DNA of 64,000 nt from JBCCIM01 sp965263205 (GCA_965263205.1 CBDHHF010000014.1:530404-594403); one strand, 5' to 3'. Counted from the stretch's first letter, positions 53,101 to 60,680 are shown. Notes: generated by a model from the sequence alone, not told the origin. Translations and numbers: made by a program.

Positions 53101-54727
53101 CAATGACAGAGACCTGGATCTCCTGGTTACCGGCAACACAAGTAGTGGCAGGGTAACCAAAATCTACCGAAACTCGAGCAACACACTGGTCGATTCGGAT
53201 ATCGATTTGCCTGGACTGGACCTCTCAGCTGTGACCTGGGGCGATTACGACAACGACGGCGACCTCGACTTCGCAATGAATGGACGCGATGCCGGCTCAA
53301 AATTCAAAACCTACCTCTTCCGCAACACGGGTTCAGGGTTTGAAGCGGTAGACGCAGGTTTACCCGGCCTGATTGCCGGCGCCATCGACTTTGGCGACTA
53401 CGACAACGACGGCGACCTCGACCTGTTACTAACGGGCCGGCTTCCCAACCTGAACAATTATGCAGCCGTATTCGAAAATGACAACGGTACGTTTTCAGAT
53501 ATCTATGCCGGCCTGCCAGGCATCCGCCGGGGTGAATCAAAATGGATCGACTTCGATGTTGATGGTGACCTCGACATCATGCTTACCGGTCGAATCAACG
53601 ACAACATCGACAGAAGAACCTACCTCTATAAAAACAATGGCGGCCATTTCTCACAGGTCCACACTACACTGCCCGATGTGGATTTGAGCGCCTTTGACTG
53701 GGGTGATTTTGATAGCGATGGCGACCCGGATCTCTTGATCACAGGTACAACCGGAGGTACACGTATTGCCCAAATTTATGAGAACAACCTGACCTCGTTC
53801 TCCAAAGTTGAGGCTAATCTCGAAGCAGCCGACTTCAGTACTGCCCGCTGGGCCGACTTCGACAACAACGGTACACTCGACGTTGTCATTGGCGGACAAA
53901 ACTCAAATGGCCGCTTTACTCGACTCTACCAGAATGACGCCGGCAATTTTGTGGCAATTTCGGGTGAGTTTGCAGGCGTATCCAAAGGCGCGTCTGCATG
54001 GGGTGATTACGATAAAGATGGCGACCTTGACCTTGTCGTGCTGGGTGAAGTGAACAATACAACGCGGAATTCAGCACTCTATGACAATGGCAGCGGTTTG
54101 AAGAATGCAAAACCAGCAACCGTCGATGGCCTTTCCAGCACCATTTCGGGCGGGGAAGTCAACCTCAGTTGGTATGCAGCCACGGATGAGCAAACGCCAA
54201 CTGATGCGTTGACCTATGCTTTACGCGTTGGCACAACCCCGGGTGGTAGCGAGATTCTCTCAGCACCCGCGTATGCAGACGGCCAACGAAAAGTTGTAGC
54301 ACGGGGCAACGCTGGTCAAAACCTCAGTTGGGTTCTGAATGATCTGCCCAACGGCACCTACTACTGGAGCGTGCAGGCCGTGGACCAGAGCTATGCCGGC
54401 TCTGCGTTTGCCACAGAAGCCAGCTTCACGGTTACGGACTCTCAGTCTGAGCAGCATGTGGCCGATGCAGCCGCAACGCTTTCAAGCTATCCGAACCCGT
54501 TTAACCCGACAACTGAGATACGGTACGCGCTGGAAGCGCCCACGCAAGTCGAGCTTCGGATCTACGATTTGACGGGCAAGGAAGTGGCAACGCTTGTATC
54601 AGGGTTTCAGGATGCCGGCAACCAGCGGGTTTTGTTTGATGCCTCAAGGCTGGCAAGCGGAGTGTATATGGCGATGCTTAAAACAGAGACCAGTTTTATG
54701 TCGAAGAAGCTGGTGTTATTGAAATAA
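50132..54727 (+). CDS. Giant FG-GAP/VCBS repeat protein with fibronectin-like domains and T9SS sorting domain
   Basis: 1,531 residues, intact. A signal peptide (MTRILFLLLLFSSFSLSSSA) is followed by some twenty VCBS/FG-GAP repeats of about 50 residues, most with WGDYDNDGDLDLL (calcium loop) and KLYRN ends. Three fibronectin-like domains with the ALRVGTTPGG and GTYYWSVQAVD patterns interrupt them. The protein ends with a T9SS sorting domain (LSSYPNPFNPTTEIRYALEA, then KKLVLLK). It should fold into several propellers on the cell surface or be released; adhesion or ligand binding is likely but not shown. The ATG at 50132 follows a divergent gap of about 190 nt. Its design mirrors the broken paralogue at 41373-46322. 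Confidence 0.9.
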   Translation: MTRILFLLLLFSSFSLSSSAQPFENMNTSIPGVGDSSLDWADYDGDGDLDLLIAGKTTTGVITRLYRNDGGTFNEVANTPFIGIYLGEVAWGDFDNDNDPDLIITGLMGNNIPTTQMYRNDNGTFVDINAGITAMQASMVDWGDFDEDGDLDFFIAGANAAGISVTKVYRNNGNGSFTDIGANLKGLRRGDGQWFAYQGNTALMISGRDTQNERHNIVYAYENGTFNEVDYDVPNTDLGAFTVSENLSSQKVLVAGTSDNGLILRVYKDPNDPNPEVIDSWDGVEFASADWATNVSNFKQFVVMGRNSSAQTVTRVFKGADHYTFEEIDTDIIGLYKGAVKWGDFDGDGDDDLAIAGYDINDNPWTQLYKNSETSDNTVPTSPLNAWVEKSANALALKWSNGIDKETDFLDLNYEVRVGTSPGAQDVIAPPNNDINEENWIRELDISHLSDGTYYWAVRTVDESNARSPYTTEQVFEIGDDNFTAISAPFEAIAQKGTWADVDNDSDLDVILTGHPADGQGFARVYTNNGNSFSPGQANLVGIHRGSSELSDIDNDGDLDMLIHGELNRSDDGVTQMYRNDNGTFVAFDTGFGQLKRYENSGSFESVRFADIDNDGDEDLVFSGTVGIKVIQNLGGYFSDVVEDRDGDYLDGTLVVGDYDNDQDVDLILSGYETHAYKNPTTWLYENTEGTFKIGPDLIGLTGTPAWGDFDNDGDLDFVNSGLNTSASAPGPYYQDLTTFYRNDGDAFSLQQTLYTNYAGASRSTWGDYDNDGDLDLLITGASASPLYENRNGTFVNIVNAFDGFEVKFANWGDYDNDGDLDVLLTGLDYAGNEITKLYRNTIGPKNDAPSAPTHLTASVNDHDVSFSWNAGSDEETAAPGLSYNLRVGSTPGSGDIMSAPADAAGNLLQPALGNAYQSKSWQLNGLEDGTYYWSVQAVDGGFKASKFSIEQDFTVGNTPPPPPGDVAFTNSSIDLIDLQEGAVAWGDYDNDRDLDLLVTGNTSSGRVTKIYRNSSNTLVDSDIDLPGLDLSAVTWGDYDNDGDLDFAMNGRDAGSKFKTYLFRNTGSGFEAVDAGLPGLIAGAIDFGDYDNDGDLDLLLTGRLPNLNNYAAVFENDNGTFSDIYAGLPGIRRGESKWIDFDVDGDLDIMLTGRINDNIDRRTYLYKNNGGHFSQVHTTLPDVDLSAFDWGDFDSDGDPDLLITGTTGGTRIAQIYENNLTSFSKVEANLEAADFSTARWADFDNNGTLDVVIGGQNSNGRFTRLYQNDAGNFVAISGEFAGVSKGASAWGDYDKDGDLDLVVLGEVNNTTRNSALYDNGSGLKNAKPATVDGLSSTISGGEVNLSWYAATDEQTPTDALTYALRVGTTPGGSEILSAPAYADGQRKVVARGNAGQNLSWVLNDLPNGTYYWSVQAVDQSYAGSAFATEASFTVTDSQSEQHVADAAATLSSYPNPFNPTTEIRYALEAPTQVELRIYDLTGKEVATLVSGFQDAGNQRVLFDASRLASGVYMAMLKTETSFMSKKLVLLK

Positions 54728-54750
54728 TGACGCGGCAAGTTGCTTATAGC

Positions 54751-54796
54751 AAAGGGATGCAAAAGCTATGGCTTTTGCATCCCTTGTTTTTTAGAT
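54751..54796 (+). terminator. Rho-independent terminator
   Basis: AAGGGATGCAAAAGC pairs with GCTTTTGCATCCCTT and is followed by GTTTTTT. It lies about 25 nt after the stop of the giant FG-GAP gene. Confidence 0.88.
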
Positions 54797-54944
54797 GTTC
54801 TGAATCAGAATATCTATTATCTGCCTCTGCCTGCTTCCCTGTTCAAGAGGCCACGGTATGCATGTGTACATTTTGTTGCGGAAAGAGATAACAACATCCA
54901 AACGCCGGCAAATCTCGTCATAAACGATTGTTTTGCATGTCGTA

Positions 54945-54980
54945 AAAAAGGCCCTTATTCGTACGAATAAGGGCCTTTTT
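54945..54980. terminator. Perfect 36-nt palindromic bidirectional terminator
   Basis: AAAAAGGCCCTTATTC, centre GTAC, and its exact complement ending in TTTTT. It lies between the FG-GAP gene and the convergent carbonic anhydrase gene and works in both directions. Confidence 0.88.
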
Positions 54981-55009
54981 CATGGAGTAGATGCTTTGGA
55001 GATTCCTTG

Positions 55010-55846
55010 CTATTCTATGGCCGACAGGAGTTCGGGGGCTGTGACTAACTGCCGTACACCATGAGACTTGGTCTCATTGAAGACATTGTTACTCTCCGCC
55101 CAGCGATGGAGCGAGTTGATATCGAGCTTCATGCAGCTTGGACGCACATTCCACGTCACCTGCGCTGGTGAGCAAGTACTTTGATCATAGCTTGGACCTG
55201 TAGTCGAGCCCAGAAACTGGATGGGCTCACCTGTTGAGGCAGGGATCATCTTTGCCTGGTGCTTACCATCAACCTGGTTGCCACCGTACACAAACTCCAT
55301 GAAGTCTGCGGCTTCGGGGTCATTTACAACCAGAAATACCTGTGCCTCCACGCGAAGCAGCGGATCCGAGCACCCATCAGGCACACAGGCTCCCAGTCCT
55401 TCGCCCGGTGAAGTGGGACATGAAGTATGTACCCAGTGAACTTCAATCGTTTCGCCTGGCTTCACACCTTCATAAGCTCCTTCAGCGGGAGCAAGCTCGG
55501 CCTCAGTCAAGGCATCGGTGCCGTTACACGCATAGCCACCCGAATCAGTATCATTCACAAAAATGCTAAAACCTGGACCTTTATGCTCGGCATTGGTATG
55601 GGTGTGGATGTTGCAGAGGTTAAGCTCAGACGCTGGCGGGGCCAAGGGAAAGCTTACCGTGTTTAAGCCCATCGTGCTGGTGATATCACGAGGCGTCTGC
55701 GGACCAGCATCCAAGCACAGTGCTTCGGAGGCATCCGCAGTTGCAGAAGCGCTATCAGTCTGCTCCTGTGTTTCGGCGTCACCTGTGCAACCCGTGAACA
55801 ACGCGATAAGGAGTAAAAAAGAGAGAAATCGAAAAGATGTTTTCAT
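55010..55846 (-). CDS. Delta-class carbonic anhydrase, lipoprotein
   Basis: About 278 residues. The ATG at 55844-55846 is preferred over upstream starts because it gives a lipoprotein signal (SFRFLSFLLLIALFTGCTGD with the lipobox Cys). The body follows the delta carbonic anhydrase pattern: LCLDAGPQTPRDI, LNLCNIHTHTNAEHKGPGFS (zinc-binding His candidates), GETIEVHWVHTSC (further His), GLGACVPDGC, RVEAQVFLVVND, IQFLGSTTGPSYDQSTCSPA, QVTWNVRPSCMKLDINSL and HGVRQLVTAPELLSAIE. The enzyme hydrates CO2 to bicarbonate with zinc. Lipid anchoring places it in the periplasm or on the outer membrane. It is a single-gene unit. Confidence 0.85.
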   Translation of the reverse strand: MKTSFRFLSFLLLIALFTGCTGDAETQEQTDSASATADASEALCLDAGPQTPRDITSTMGLNTVSFPLAPPASELNLCNIHTHTNAEHKGPGFSIFVNDTDSGGYACNGTDALTEAELAPAEGAYEGVKPGETIEVHWVHTSCPTSPGEGLGACVPDGCSDPLLRVEAQVFLVVNDPEAADFMEFVYGGNQVDGKHQAKMIPASTGEPIQFLGSTTGPSYDQSTCSPAQVTWNVRPSCMKLDINSLHRWAESNNVFNETKSHGVRQLVTAPELLSAIE

Positions 55847-56196
55847 CCGCAAGAATAAGGTTAGGGCGTGAAAAAGAGCTACAAACTGTAACATTCTTGT
55901 CGAGTAATTTAGCAATTCGCTTACCATGAAGCAACGATCGCGCGTTCAAGGAGAGTATCGTATGGGACCTAGCAAGCACCTTAAACGTGAGTATCACCGC
56001 AAAGAAACCGGCATCCGCAAGTTATGCTGCACCACTGTGTCCCAACTGTTCTTCTTGCCTATAAGAAACTGTATCACAAGCCGAAGCCCAAGGGAAGCTT
56101 AAAAAATGACTATCATAAATTAGACAAATCCGGCTTTGACGACTTCTCCAGAATATGCCAAATCAATAATTGGCCAGCTATATTGCAAGCGTCCCA
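55847..56196. other. Intergenic region at the start of the AT-rich island
   Basis: About 350 nt without a supported gene. It should contain the promoter of the carbonic anhydrase gene near 55850-55930. From here on base composition is visibly richer in A and T than to the left. Confidence 0.35.
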
Positions 56197-56559
56197 TCAA
56201 ATAAGAAGATCCCTGACTCTAATCTGCCGTTCATTTACGCTAATAATTACACCTTCAAGTAGTTGAGCTGACAGAGTTTCTAGAATGGCTCCCAGATGTC
56301 GATTCACATTCTCTGGTCGCATGCTTTATAAACGAAAAATAATGCCGCTTGGCAGTCTTTCACCGCTTGCGGCCATCAAGTCGCTAAAATCAAGATCATT
56401 TGCAAGCAGTATGCGATCTTCGCTCCTTGCTTTATCAAGAATTTTGGGATCTGTTAGTTTTTGCAATCCTTCTTCCCTCAAATGAATAGCTTCATGACCT
56501 CTTTCACGGAGGTACTCCACAATACGTGGTGAAATACCCATATCGGCCAAAAATCGCAT
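56197..56559 (-). pseudogene. DUF5615 PIN-like toxin with in-frame stop
   Basis: The full frame is 121 codons, normal for DUF5615 PIN-like proteins: MRFLADMGISPRIVEYLRER, KILDKARSEDRILLANDLDF, PSGIIFRL, then a TAA at 56326-56328, and in the same frame MRPENVNRHLGAILETLSAQ up to a TGA at 56197-56199. The family normally runs from FRL straight into MRPENV, so the TAA replaces a sense codon. The truncated product (77 residues) keeps the first acidic residues but loses the last helices. The DUF433 partner upstream is also broken. Either a dead toxin or, less likely, a base error. Confidence 0.8.
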
Positions 56560-56560
56560 A

Positions 56561-56769
56561 CTATGCTACATTGAGTATTTGCACATGTTCATCAGCTAAC
56601 CATGCAGCGTACCGCAGTACCTGATCGATATCTTCATTATCCAGGTCCGGATAATCAGCTAAAATCTCTTGCCTGGTCATTTGATTTGCGACAAGGTTTA
56701 GAACCAAGGAAGCGGTTGTTCTCATCCCACGAATGCAGGCTCGGCCTCCCATGACTTGAGGGTCAAATG
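56561..56769 (-). pseudogene. DUF433 antitoxin, C-terminal remnant cut by an IS element
   Basis: The frame reads FDPQVMGGRACIRGMRTTAS, LVLNLVANQMTRQEILADYP, DLDNEDIDQVLRYAAWLADE, which is the DUF433 antitoxin pattern. Its start is replaced by IS sequence. Beyond the IS (57924 onward, minus strand) the same frame continues back as GFDRITFDPQV, the normal DUF433 start, so the element inserted near codon 10. No clear ATG is left in that part. The stop lies 1 nt before the DUF5615 toxin start, the usual antitoxin-toxin order. Confidence 0.82.
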
Positions 56770-57923
56770 CTAAGTACACGACAAAAAAAGATCTGATTGA
56801 ATAAGGTTGTATTTTGGTTGCGACAAAACAAGCAATCCAACCCAACAATCAGATCATGAATCATTCTACGATTTTGCAAGAGCTTCTGCAAGAGCATCTA
56901 CCCTGGCATAAGTCGCGCGTCAACTTTGCGGCTCGCTTTGTGATGGCGCTGATCAAAATGGGATGTGTTAATTTTACACAACTGGCTCTCGTATTGAATC
57001 CATCGGTTGCACTGGGGTCAAATTATCGCCGTTTGCAACGCTTTTTCAATGGCTTTACTGTTGATAGAGTGACCTTCACACAACTGGTGATGGCCCTGTT
57101 ACCCCAGCAAAAACCACTCATTTTGACCCTGGATCGCACGATGTGGCGCTTTGGTAGCCGTTATCATAACGTGCTTATGGTAGCCGCTTGTGCAGACGGT
57201 ATTGCGATCCCCCTCCTATGGCGCATGCTGCCCAAAGAAGGATGCTCTAATACGCAGACAAGAATCGACTTGATGGAGGAGCTTTTTCAGGTACTTGATC
57301 CGGCTTCGGTTCGCTGCCTGGTTGCAGACCGAGAGTTCATTGGCAAAGCATGGTTTGCCTACCTCAAAAAACGAAAGATTGGATTTGTCATCCGAGTGCG
57401 CAGCTTTTTTTACATCAGCACACGGAAAGGGCGACGCATTCGAGGTAAGCACATGTTTGCGCATTTGCGCCCAGGCGAAGTGCTCGCCTTGCGAAAAAGA
57501 CGTTTCTTATACGGACACCGGCTCTTTGTCTGTGCAGTTGCACCGAGCAAGGGAGACGACATGGTCATTCTCGTTGGCAGTGAAGAGACGCACCGAGCCC
57601 TTGCATTCTACGGTAAGCGGTGGCAGATTGAAACGCTCTTTGCTGCACTGAAAAGCCGTGGATTTAACCTTGAATCGACTCATTTGACTGACAAAGAGCG
57701 TGTATCGAAGCTTATTGGATTGCTCTCGATAGCTTTTACATGGGCCTATCGCGTCGGGCAATGGCTCGACCGAGAGGTCAAACCAATTGCTATTAAAAGT
57801 CATGGCCGAAGAGCACAAAGTGTGTTTCGCTATGGCCTTGATCATCTGAAAGTTATTATCCTCAATCACACGCCAAACGACAGGCGATTCAGACAACTCA
57901 TCAATTTTTTGTCGTGTACTTAG
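56770..57923 (+). mobile_element. IS4-family insertion sequence, complete, with 9-nt target duplication
   Basis: A 1,154-nt element bounded by inverted repeats CTAAGTACACGACAAAAAA (left) and its complement at the right end. GGTCAAATG is duplicated on both sides (56761-56769 and 57924-57932), with a possible tenth base G. One transposase gene fills it, and its TAG stop is formed by the last three bases of the element. It interrupts the DUF433 antitoxin gene. Confidence 0.92.
56856..57923 (+). CDS. IS4-family DDE transposase
   Basis: 355 residues from the ATG at 56856. The DDE catalytic core is visible: first Asp in LILTLDRTMWRFG, second Asp in CLVADREFIGKAW, and Glu in YGKRWQIETLFAALKSRGFN, which is the Y-(2)-R-(3)-E-(6)-K signature of IS4. 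The N-terminal part (PWHKSRVNFAARFVMALIKM, SNYRRLQRFFNGF) is typical of these enzymes. The C terminus is encoded by the right inverted repeat. The gene appears intact, so the element may still be mobile. Confidence 0.93.
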   Translation: MNHSTILQELLQEHLPWHKSRVNFAARFVMALIKMGCVNFTQLALVLNPSVALGSNYRRLQRFFNGFTVDRVTFTQLVMALLPQQKPLILTLDRTMWRFGSRYHNVLMVAACADGIAIPLLWRMLPKEGCSNTQTRIDLMEELFQVLDPASVRCLVADREFIGKAWFAYLKKRKIGFVIRVRSFFYISTRKGRRIRGKHMFAHLRPGEVLALRKRRFLYGHRLFVCAVAPSKGDDMVILVGSEETHRALAFYGKRWQIETLFAALKSRGFNLESTHLTDKERVSKLIGLLSIAFTWAYRVGQWLDREVKPIAIKSHGRRAQSVFRYGLDHLKVIILNHTPNDRRFRQLINFLSCT

Positions 57924-58021
57924 GGTCAAATGTTATGCGGTCAAACCCTGAAATGCTATATCTCTACTGGAGATCTATGAAGGAAACTGTTTGAAAGTTA
58001 CAAATACAGTTCTTGAACAAA

Positions 58022-58053
58022 CAAAAAAGGCTCCAGGAGAAACTCCTGGAGCC
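58022..58053 (-). terminator. Rho-independent terminator (minus strand)
   Basis: GGCTCCAGGAG and CTCCTGGAGCC form an 11-bp stem; on the minus strand it is followed by TTTTTTGTTTG. It sits downstream (minus strand) of the tRNA-end-like sequence at 58091-58106, as a native tRNA terminator would. Confidence 0.8.
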
Positions 58054-58089
58054 CATTCAAAATTCGGCAATCGAACTTCGACATTTTAT

Positions 58090-58537
58090 ATGCGGAGGGG
58101 GAGGGACCCGCGCACTTTTTGCCACTTCAGATTTAGAGTAGAAACGGCCTATTTGGGCAAATATCCACGAAAACAAAACTGTTGGCGATCATATCCGCAA
58201 GCGCCGGCTCGATTTAGGGCTCAAACAGAAAGACGTTTCGCGCAGAATTGGTGTTACAAGGGTCATGATTTCTGCGTGGGAAACAAATCCTGTAGAGCCG
58301 GCTGTGAAGCATATTCCGAAGATCATCGAGTTTCTTGGCTACGTGCCTTTTGAGAGAGATGAGACGCTTGGACAGCGGATTACGATCTATCGGAAAACAC
58401 TCGGTCTATCCCATTATCAACTTGCTAAAAAACTCGGCGTGGCTCCATGCACCATTTTGAACTGGGAGCACAACAGGGTGAAGAATGTGGAAAAGAAAAT
58501 ACGTCCATACTTAGAGGGACTGGTAGAGTTCAATTAA
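58090..58537 (+). pseudogene. Double helix-turn-helix (XRE-like) regulator, frameshifted copy
   Basis: This is a paralogue of the gene at 60681-61139. The first part (CHFRFRVETAYLGKYP) is in one frame. After about 58175 the protein continues one base out of phase as TVGDHIRKRRLDLGLKQKDV, SRRIGVTRVMISAWETNPVE (first HTH), HIPKIIEFLGYVPFERDETL, GLSHYQLAKKLGVAPCTILN (second HTH), ending KIRPYLEGLVEFN. One A missing from the AAAA run in CAAAACTG explains the break. A shorter product could start at the ATG at 58265. The role is probably DNA binding. The upstream ATG lies in the tRNA-end-like repeat. Confidence 0.7.
58091..58106 (-). other. tRNA-3'-end-like sequence, possible attachment site, copy 1
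   Basis: On the minus strand TCCCTCCCCCTCCGCA resembles the T-arm/acceptor end of a tRNA (a tRNA-Ser type end). No tRNA body precedes it. The same 16 nt recur at 60682-60697, and a variant with one change recurs at 60519-60534. Such fragments are typical attachment sites of elements that integrate at tRNA 3' ends. Confidence 0.5.
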
Positions 58538-58582
58538 CACGCTTATTATACTATGCAGTACAGAGTTCACATGAGATAGGTC

Positions 58583-59413
58583 ATGCTCCTCGACGAAACA
58601 AATACCTTATGGCTCGAAGCATTTGCCGGCACCACAATATTCAAACGCGGAGTAAACTATTTCGAAACCGGCAAAGTGTATGAATTGAAAGTTGACCCAG
58701 TAGCCGATGAGATTGTCGCTAAAGTTTCGGGCAACTACGGAAACTATGAAGTGACCATTGGTCAGGAAGGAGAACGTCTCATAGCATATTGTGACTGTCC
58801 TTACGACGGATATCCTTGCAAACACGTTGTTGCGGTCAGTTTGCAGTATATGGAAAACAAGGGACTCTATCGAAGTGCGGCGAGAAAACAAAGCGATCTG
58901 TATCAGCGAATAGAAAATGAGCTTCCGAAACGATCAAAACCGGAACTCATCGAATTGCTGATGAAAGCTGTCACTCATTCAACAGAACTGCGCAGTATCG
59001 TGACGCTTGATCTATTTCCGGATAACACAGAGACGGAAGACGCTTTATTGAGCCGTGTCGATGAAATAGACCTGGACTATGTTTACGATGATTTCCGAAA
59101 CGAGGCTGAAAAAGCAAGACAAGTAAAGAAATTGCTGCGCACTATTGCCGATCTTACGCCACGAATCCGGGTCGTCGTTTCCTGGCGACTTGCCGATAAA
59201 ATATTAAGCTTCCTAAATGAATACGGCGTTAACGATGAGCGATGGGAAAATATCGTATTGGATATTTTTGAAGAGGTTGTTCCTCTACTGAAAGACGACG
59301 AAACGCTGGAAGATCTGAAGGTTGAAATTCATAAAAGCCTGATAGCCTTCTATGAATGGGGAAACTGTGGATTAATTGACGCCATCGAAGATTATGCCCA
59401 GGAATTAACATAG
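58583..59413 (+). CDS. SWIM zinc-finger protein
   Basis: 276 residues starting at the ATG at 58583. A SWIM motif CxCx6CxH is at residues 70-81 (CDCPYDGYPCKH), preceded by the usual region FKRGVNYFETGKVYELKVDP and followed by VVAVSLQYM. The rest is helical (KRSKPELIELLMKAVTHSTE, RQVKKLLRTIADLTPRIRVV). SWIM domains bind zinc and mediate nucleic-acid or protein contacts. Stand-alone bacterial SWIM proteins have no clear function. It lies 45 nt after the double-HTH remnant and 8 nt before the DUF6429 remnant, and may be co-transcribed with both. Confidence 0.85.
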   Translation: MLLDETNTLWLEAFAGTTIFKRGVNYFETGKVYELKVDPVADEIVAKVSGNYGNYEVTIGQEGERLIAYCDCPYDGYPCKHVVAVSLQYMENKGLYRSAARKQSDLYQRIENELPKRSKPELIELLMKAVTHSTELRSIVTLDLFPDNTETEDALLSRVDEIDLDYVYDDFRNEAEKARQVKKLLRTIADLTPRIRVVVSWRLADKILSFLNEYGVNDERWENIVLDIFEEVVPLLKDDETLEDLKVEIHKSLIAFYEWGNCGLIDAIEDYAQELT

Positions 59414-59421
59414 ATATTGAT

Positions 59422-59667
59422 ATGTCTGTACCCGAAAATCTTGATCAAGAAAAACTGGCTGAGGTAGCACTAGCCATTCTCTCATTAAATAGCTTTTCCG
59501 AAAAAATCGGCAAACGAGCATGGAAGGCCATGGATTGAGATGTCATGAATATACTTTTCGAAAAAGGATGGATAAGCGATCCCGTTGGGAAACAGAAATC
59601 CATTTGGTTATCAGAGGAAGGAGTAGCAATGGCAGAGCAGTTTCTGGAAAAACACTTTGGGAAATAG
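59422..59667 (+). pseudogene. DUF6429-like protein with in-frame TGA at a conserved Trp
   Basis: An 82-codon frame: LDQEKLAEVALAILSLNSFS, KRAWKAMD, TGA (59536-59538), DVMNILFEKGWISDPVGKQK, SIWLSEEGVAMAEQFLEKHF. Members of DUF6429 read RAWKxFDWDVLxRLHxKGxIxDP, so the TGA stands exactly where TGG (Trp) is expected. The frame on both sides is intact, which suggests a recent mutation or a base error. The normal product is a small protein of unknown function found next to SWIM-type genes and transposon-linked loci. Confidence 0.75.
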
Positions 59668-59774
59668 CTCACATTTGCGATTCATAACAACGCATTGGGA
59701 TCAGTTTTCTTCCCGAACAACCTGTACATCATTACGTATCAAAAAGTATATTCAGATTTCTTAACCACTTCACT

Positions 59775-60101
59775 ATGCAACCACCTGACACTATATCATC
59801 TGCACTTCGCTACATCCGAGAGTATGTAGATCGTCTATATAATGATCGAGTGACGGACCTGCAGCTCTATGGTTCGTACGCGCGCAATGAAGCTCGTGAA
59901 GACAGCGATGTCGATCTCTTACTCGTCCTCGATGGCGATGTAGATCGATACCAAGAAAATTGGAAGCTCAGTGACCTCGTACTCGAGATTCTAAAAAGAT
60001 ATGGTCTATTCGTCTCTTTTGTTGTTCTCTCTAAAGCTGAGTTTCAGCACGCCGATTGGCCCCTTTTAGCCAGCATCGAGCACGAAGCCATTCCATTATG
60101 A
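59775..60101 (+). CDS. MNT-type nucleotidyltransferase antitoxin
   Basis: 108 residues with the minimal nucleotidyltransferase core: LQLYGSYARNEAREDSDVDL, the GSx(10)DxD metal and nucleotide site, and a second Asp-containing strand region. In HEPN-MNT pairs this enzyme neutralises the HEPN RNase by adding nucleotides to it. Its TGA overlaps the HEPN start (ATGA). It starts at the ATG at 59775. Confidence 0.9.
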   Translation: MQPPDTISSALRYIREYVDRLYNDRVTDLQLYGSYARNEAREDSDVDLLLVLDGDVDRYQENWKLSDLVLEILKRYGLFVSFVVLSKAEFQHADWPLLASIEHEAIPL

Positions 60102-60478
60102 AGGAAGGAAGCAGCCAGTTATTGAAGAAAGCACATACAGCGCTGGCAGCTGCAAGGCGTGACATCGAAGCGGAAGCTCCCGACCAAGCCATTGCCCGAG
60201 CTTACTATGCTGCGTTTCATGCCGCAACAGCTATTCTACACGAACAAAACGTGCATGCTCGAACACATACAGGAATCCAGCAGAAGTTCTACAAAACATT
60301 TATCGAGCCAGGCATGCTCGACATCAATCTGTCTCGTATCTTCGTCGCTCTTTTTCAATCTCGCCAGGAAGCTGATTACGCATTTGAAGCCGGCTTCACT
60401 ACTGACAATGCTCGTGATGCTGTAGAAAACGCGGCATTCTTTTTGGATTCTATTGAAGAATATCTAAATCGGCAGTAA
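60098..60478 (+). CDS. HEPN-domain toxin
   Basis: 126 residues from the ATG at 60098, which overlaps the MNT stop by 4 nt. It is a four-helix HEPN protein: LLKKAHTALAAARRDIEAEA, DQAIARAYYAAFHAATAILH (RAYYAAFH fits the R-x6-H active motif), HTGIQQKFYKTFI, SRQEADYAFEAGFTTDNARD. Such proteins are RNases in toxin-antitoxin or abortive-infection systems. The order here, MNT first then HEPN, is the usual order of the pair. Confidence 0.9.
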   Translation: MKEGSSQLLKKAHTALAAARRDIEAEAPDQAIARAYYAAFHAATAILHEQNVHARTHTGIQQKFYKTFIEPGMLDINLSRIFVALFQSRQEADYAFEAGFTTDNARDAVENAAFFLDSIEEYLNRQ

Positions 60479-60518
60479 TCAAAAAGGGCCCTCTTTCACA
60501 TTGAGAAAAGACCTATTC

Positions 60519-60534
60519 TGCGGAGAGGGAGGGA
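60519..60534 (-). other. tRNA-3'-end-like sequence, possible attachment site, copy 2
   Basis: On the minus strand TCCCTCCCTCTCCGCA resembles a tRNA 3' end, and the tRNA match extends two bases more (AA). It differs by one base from copies 1 and 3. A GGGCCCTTTTT stretch follows on the minus strand. To its right an inverted repeat (60545-60563 with 60625-60639, GCATCC and GGAGAATGC) encloses a second hairpin CTTGCGAAAGCAAG. Confidence 0.45.
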
Positions 60535-60647
60535 TTTCCTTCGGGCATCCAGATGGAGAATGCAGCAATCCTGTAGCTCGTTTGCGATGATCACTTTCTT
60601 ATTTCGATGATCTTGCGAAAGCAAGCATTCTCCGGATGCACAAAAAC

Positions 60648-60679
60648 AAAAAACCTGCTGCGCAATGACGCAACAGGTT
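60648..60679 (-). terminator. Rho-independent terminator (minus strand)
   Basis: On the minus strand AACCTGTTGCG pairs with CGCAGCAGGTT (one mismatch) and is followed by TTTTTGTTTTTG. It directly follows the tRNA-end-like sequence at 60682-60697. Confidence 0.75.
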
Positions 60680-60680
60680 A

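Noticed and set aside
60545..60639. Integron attC-like site
   Set aside because: The inverted repeat lacks the conserved attC core sites (RYYYAAC/GTTRRRY), and no integron integrase is visible.
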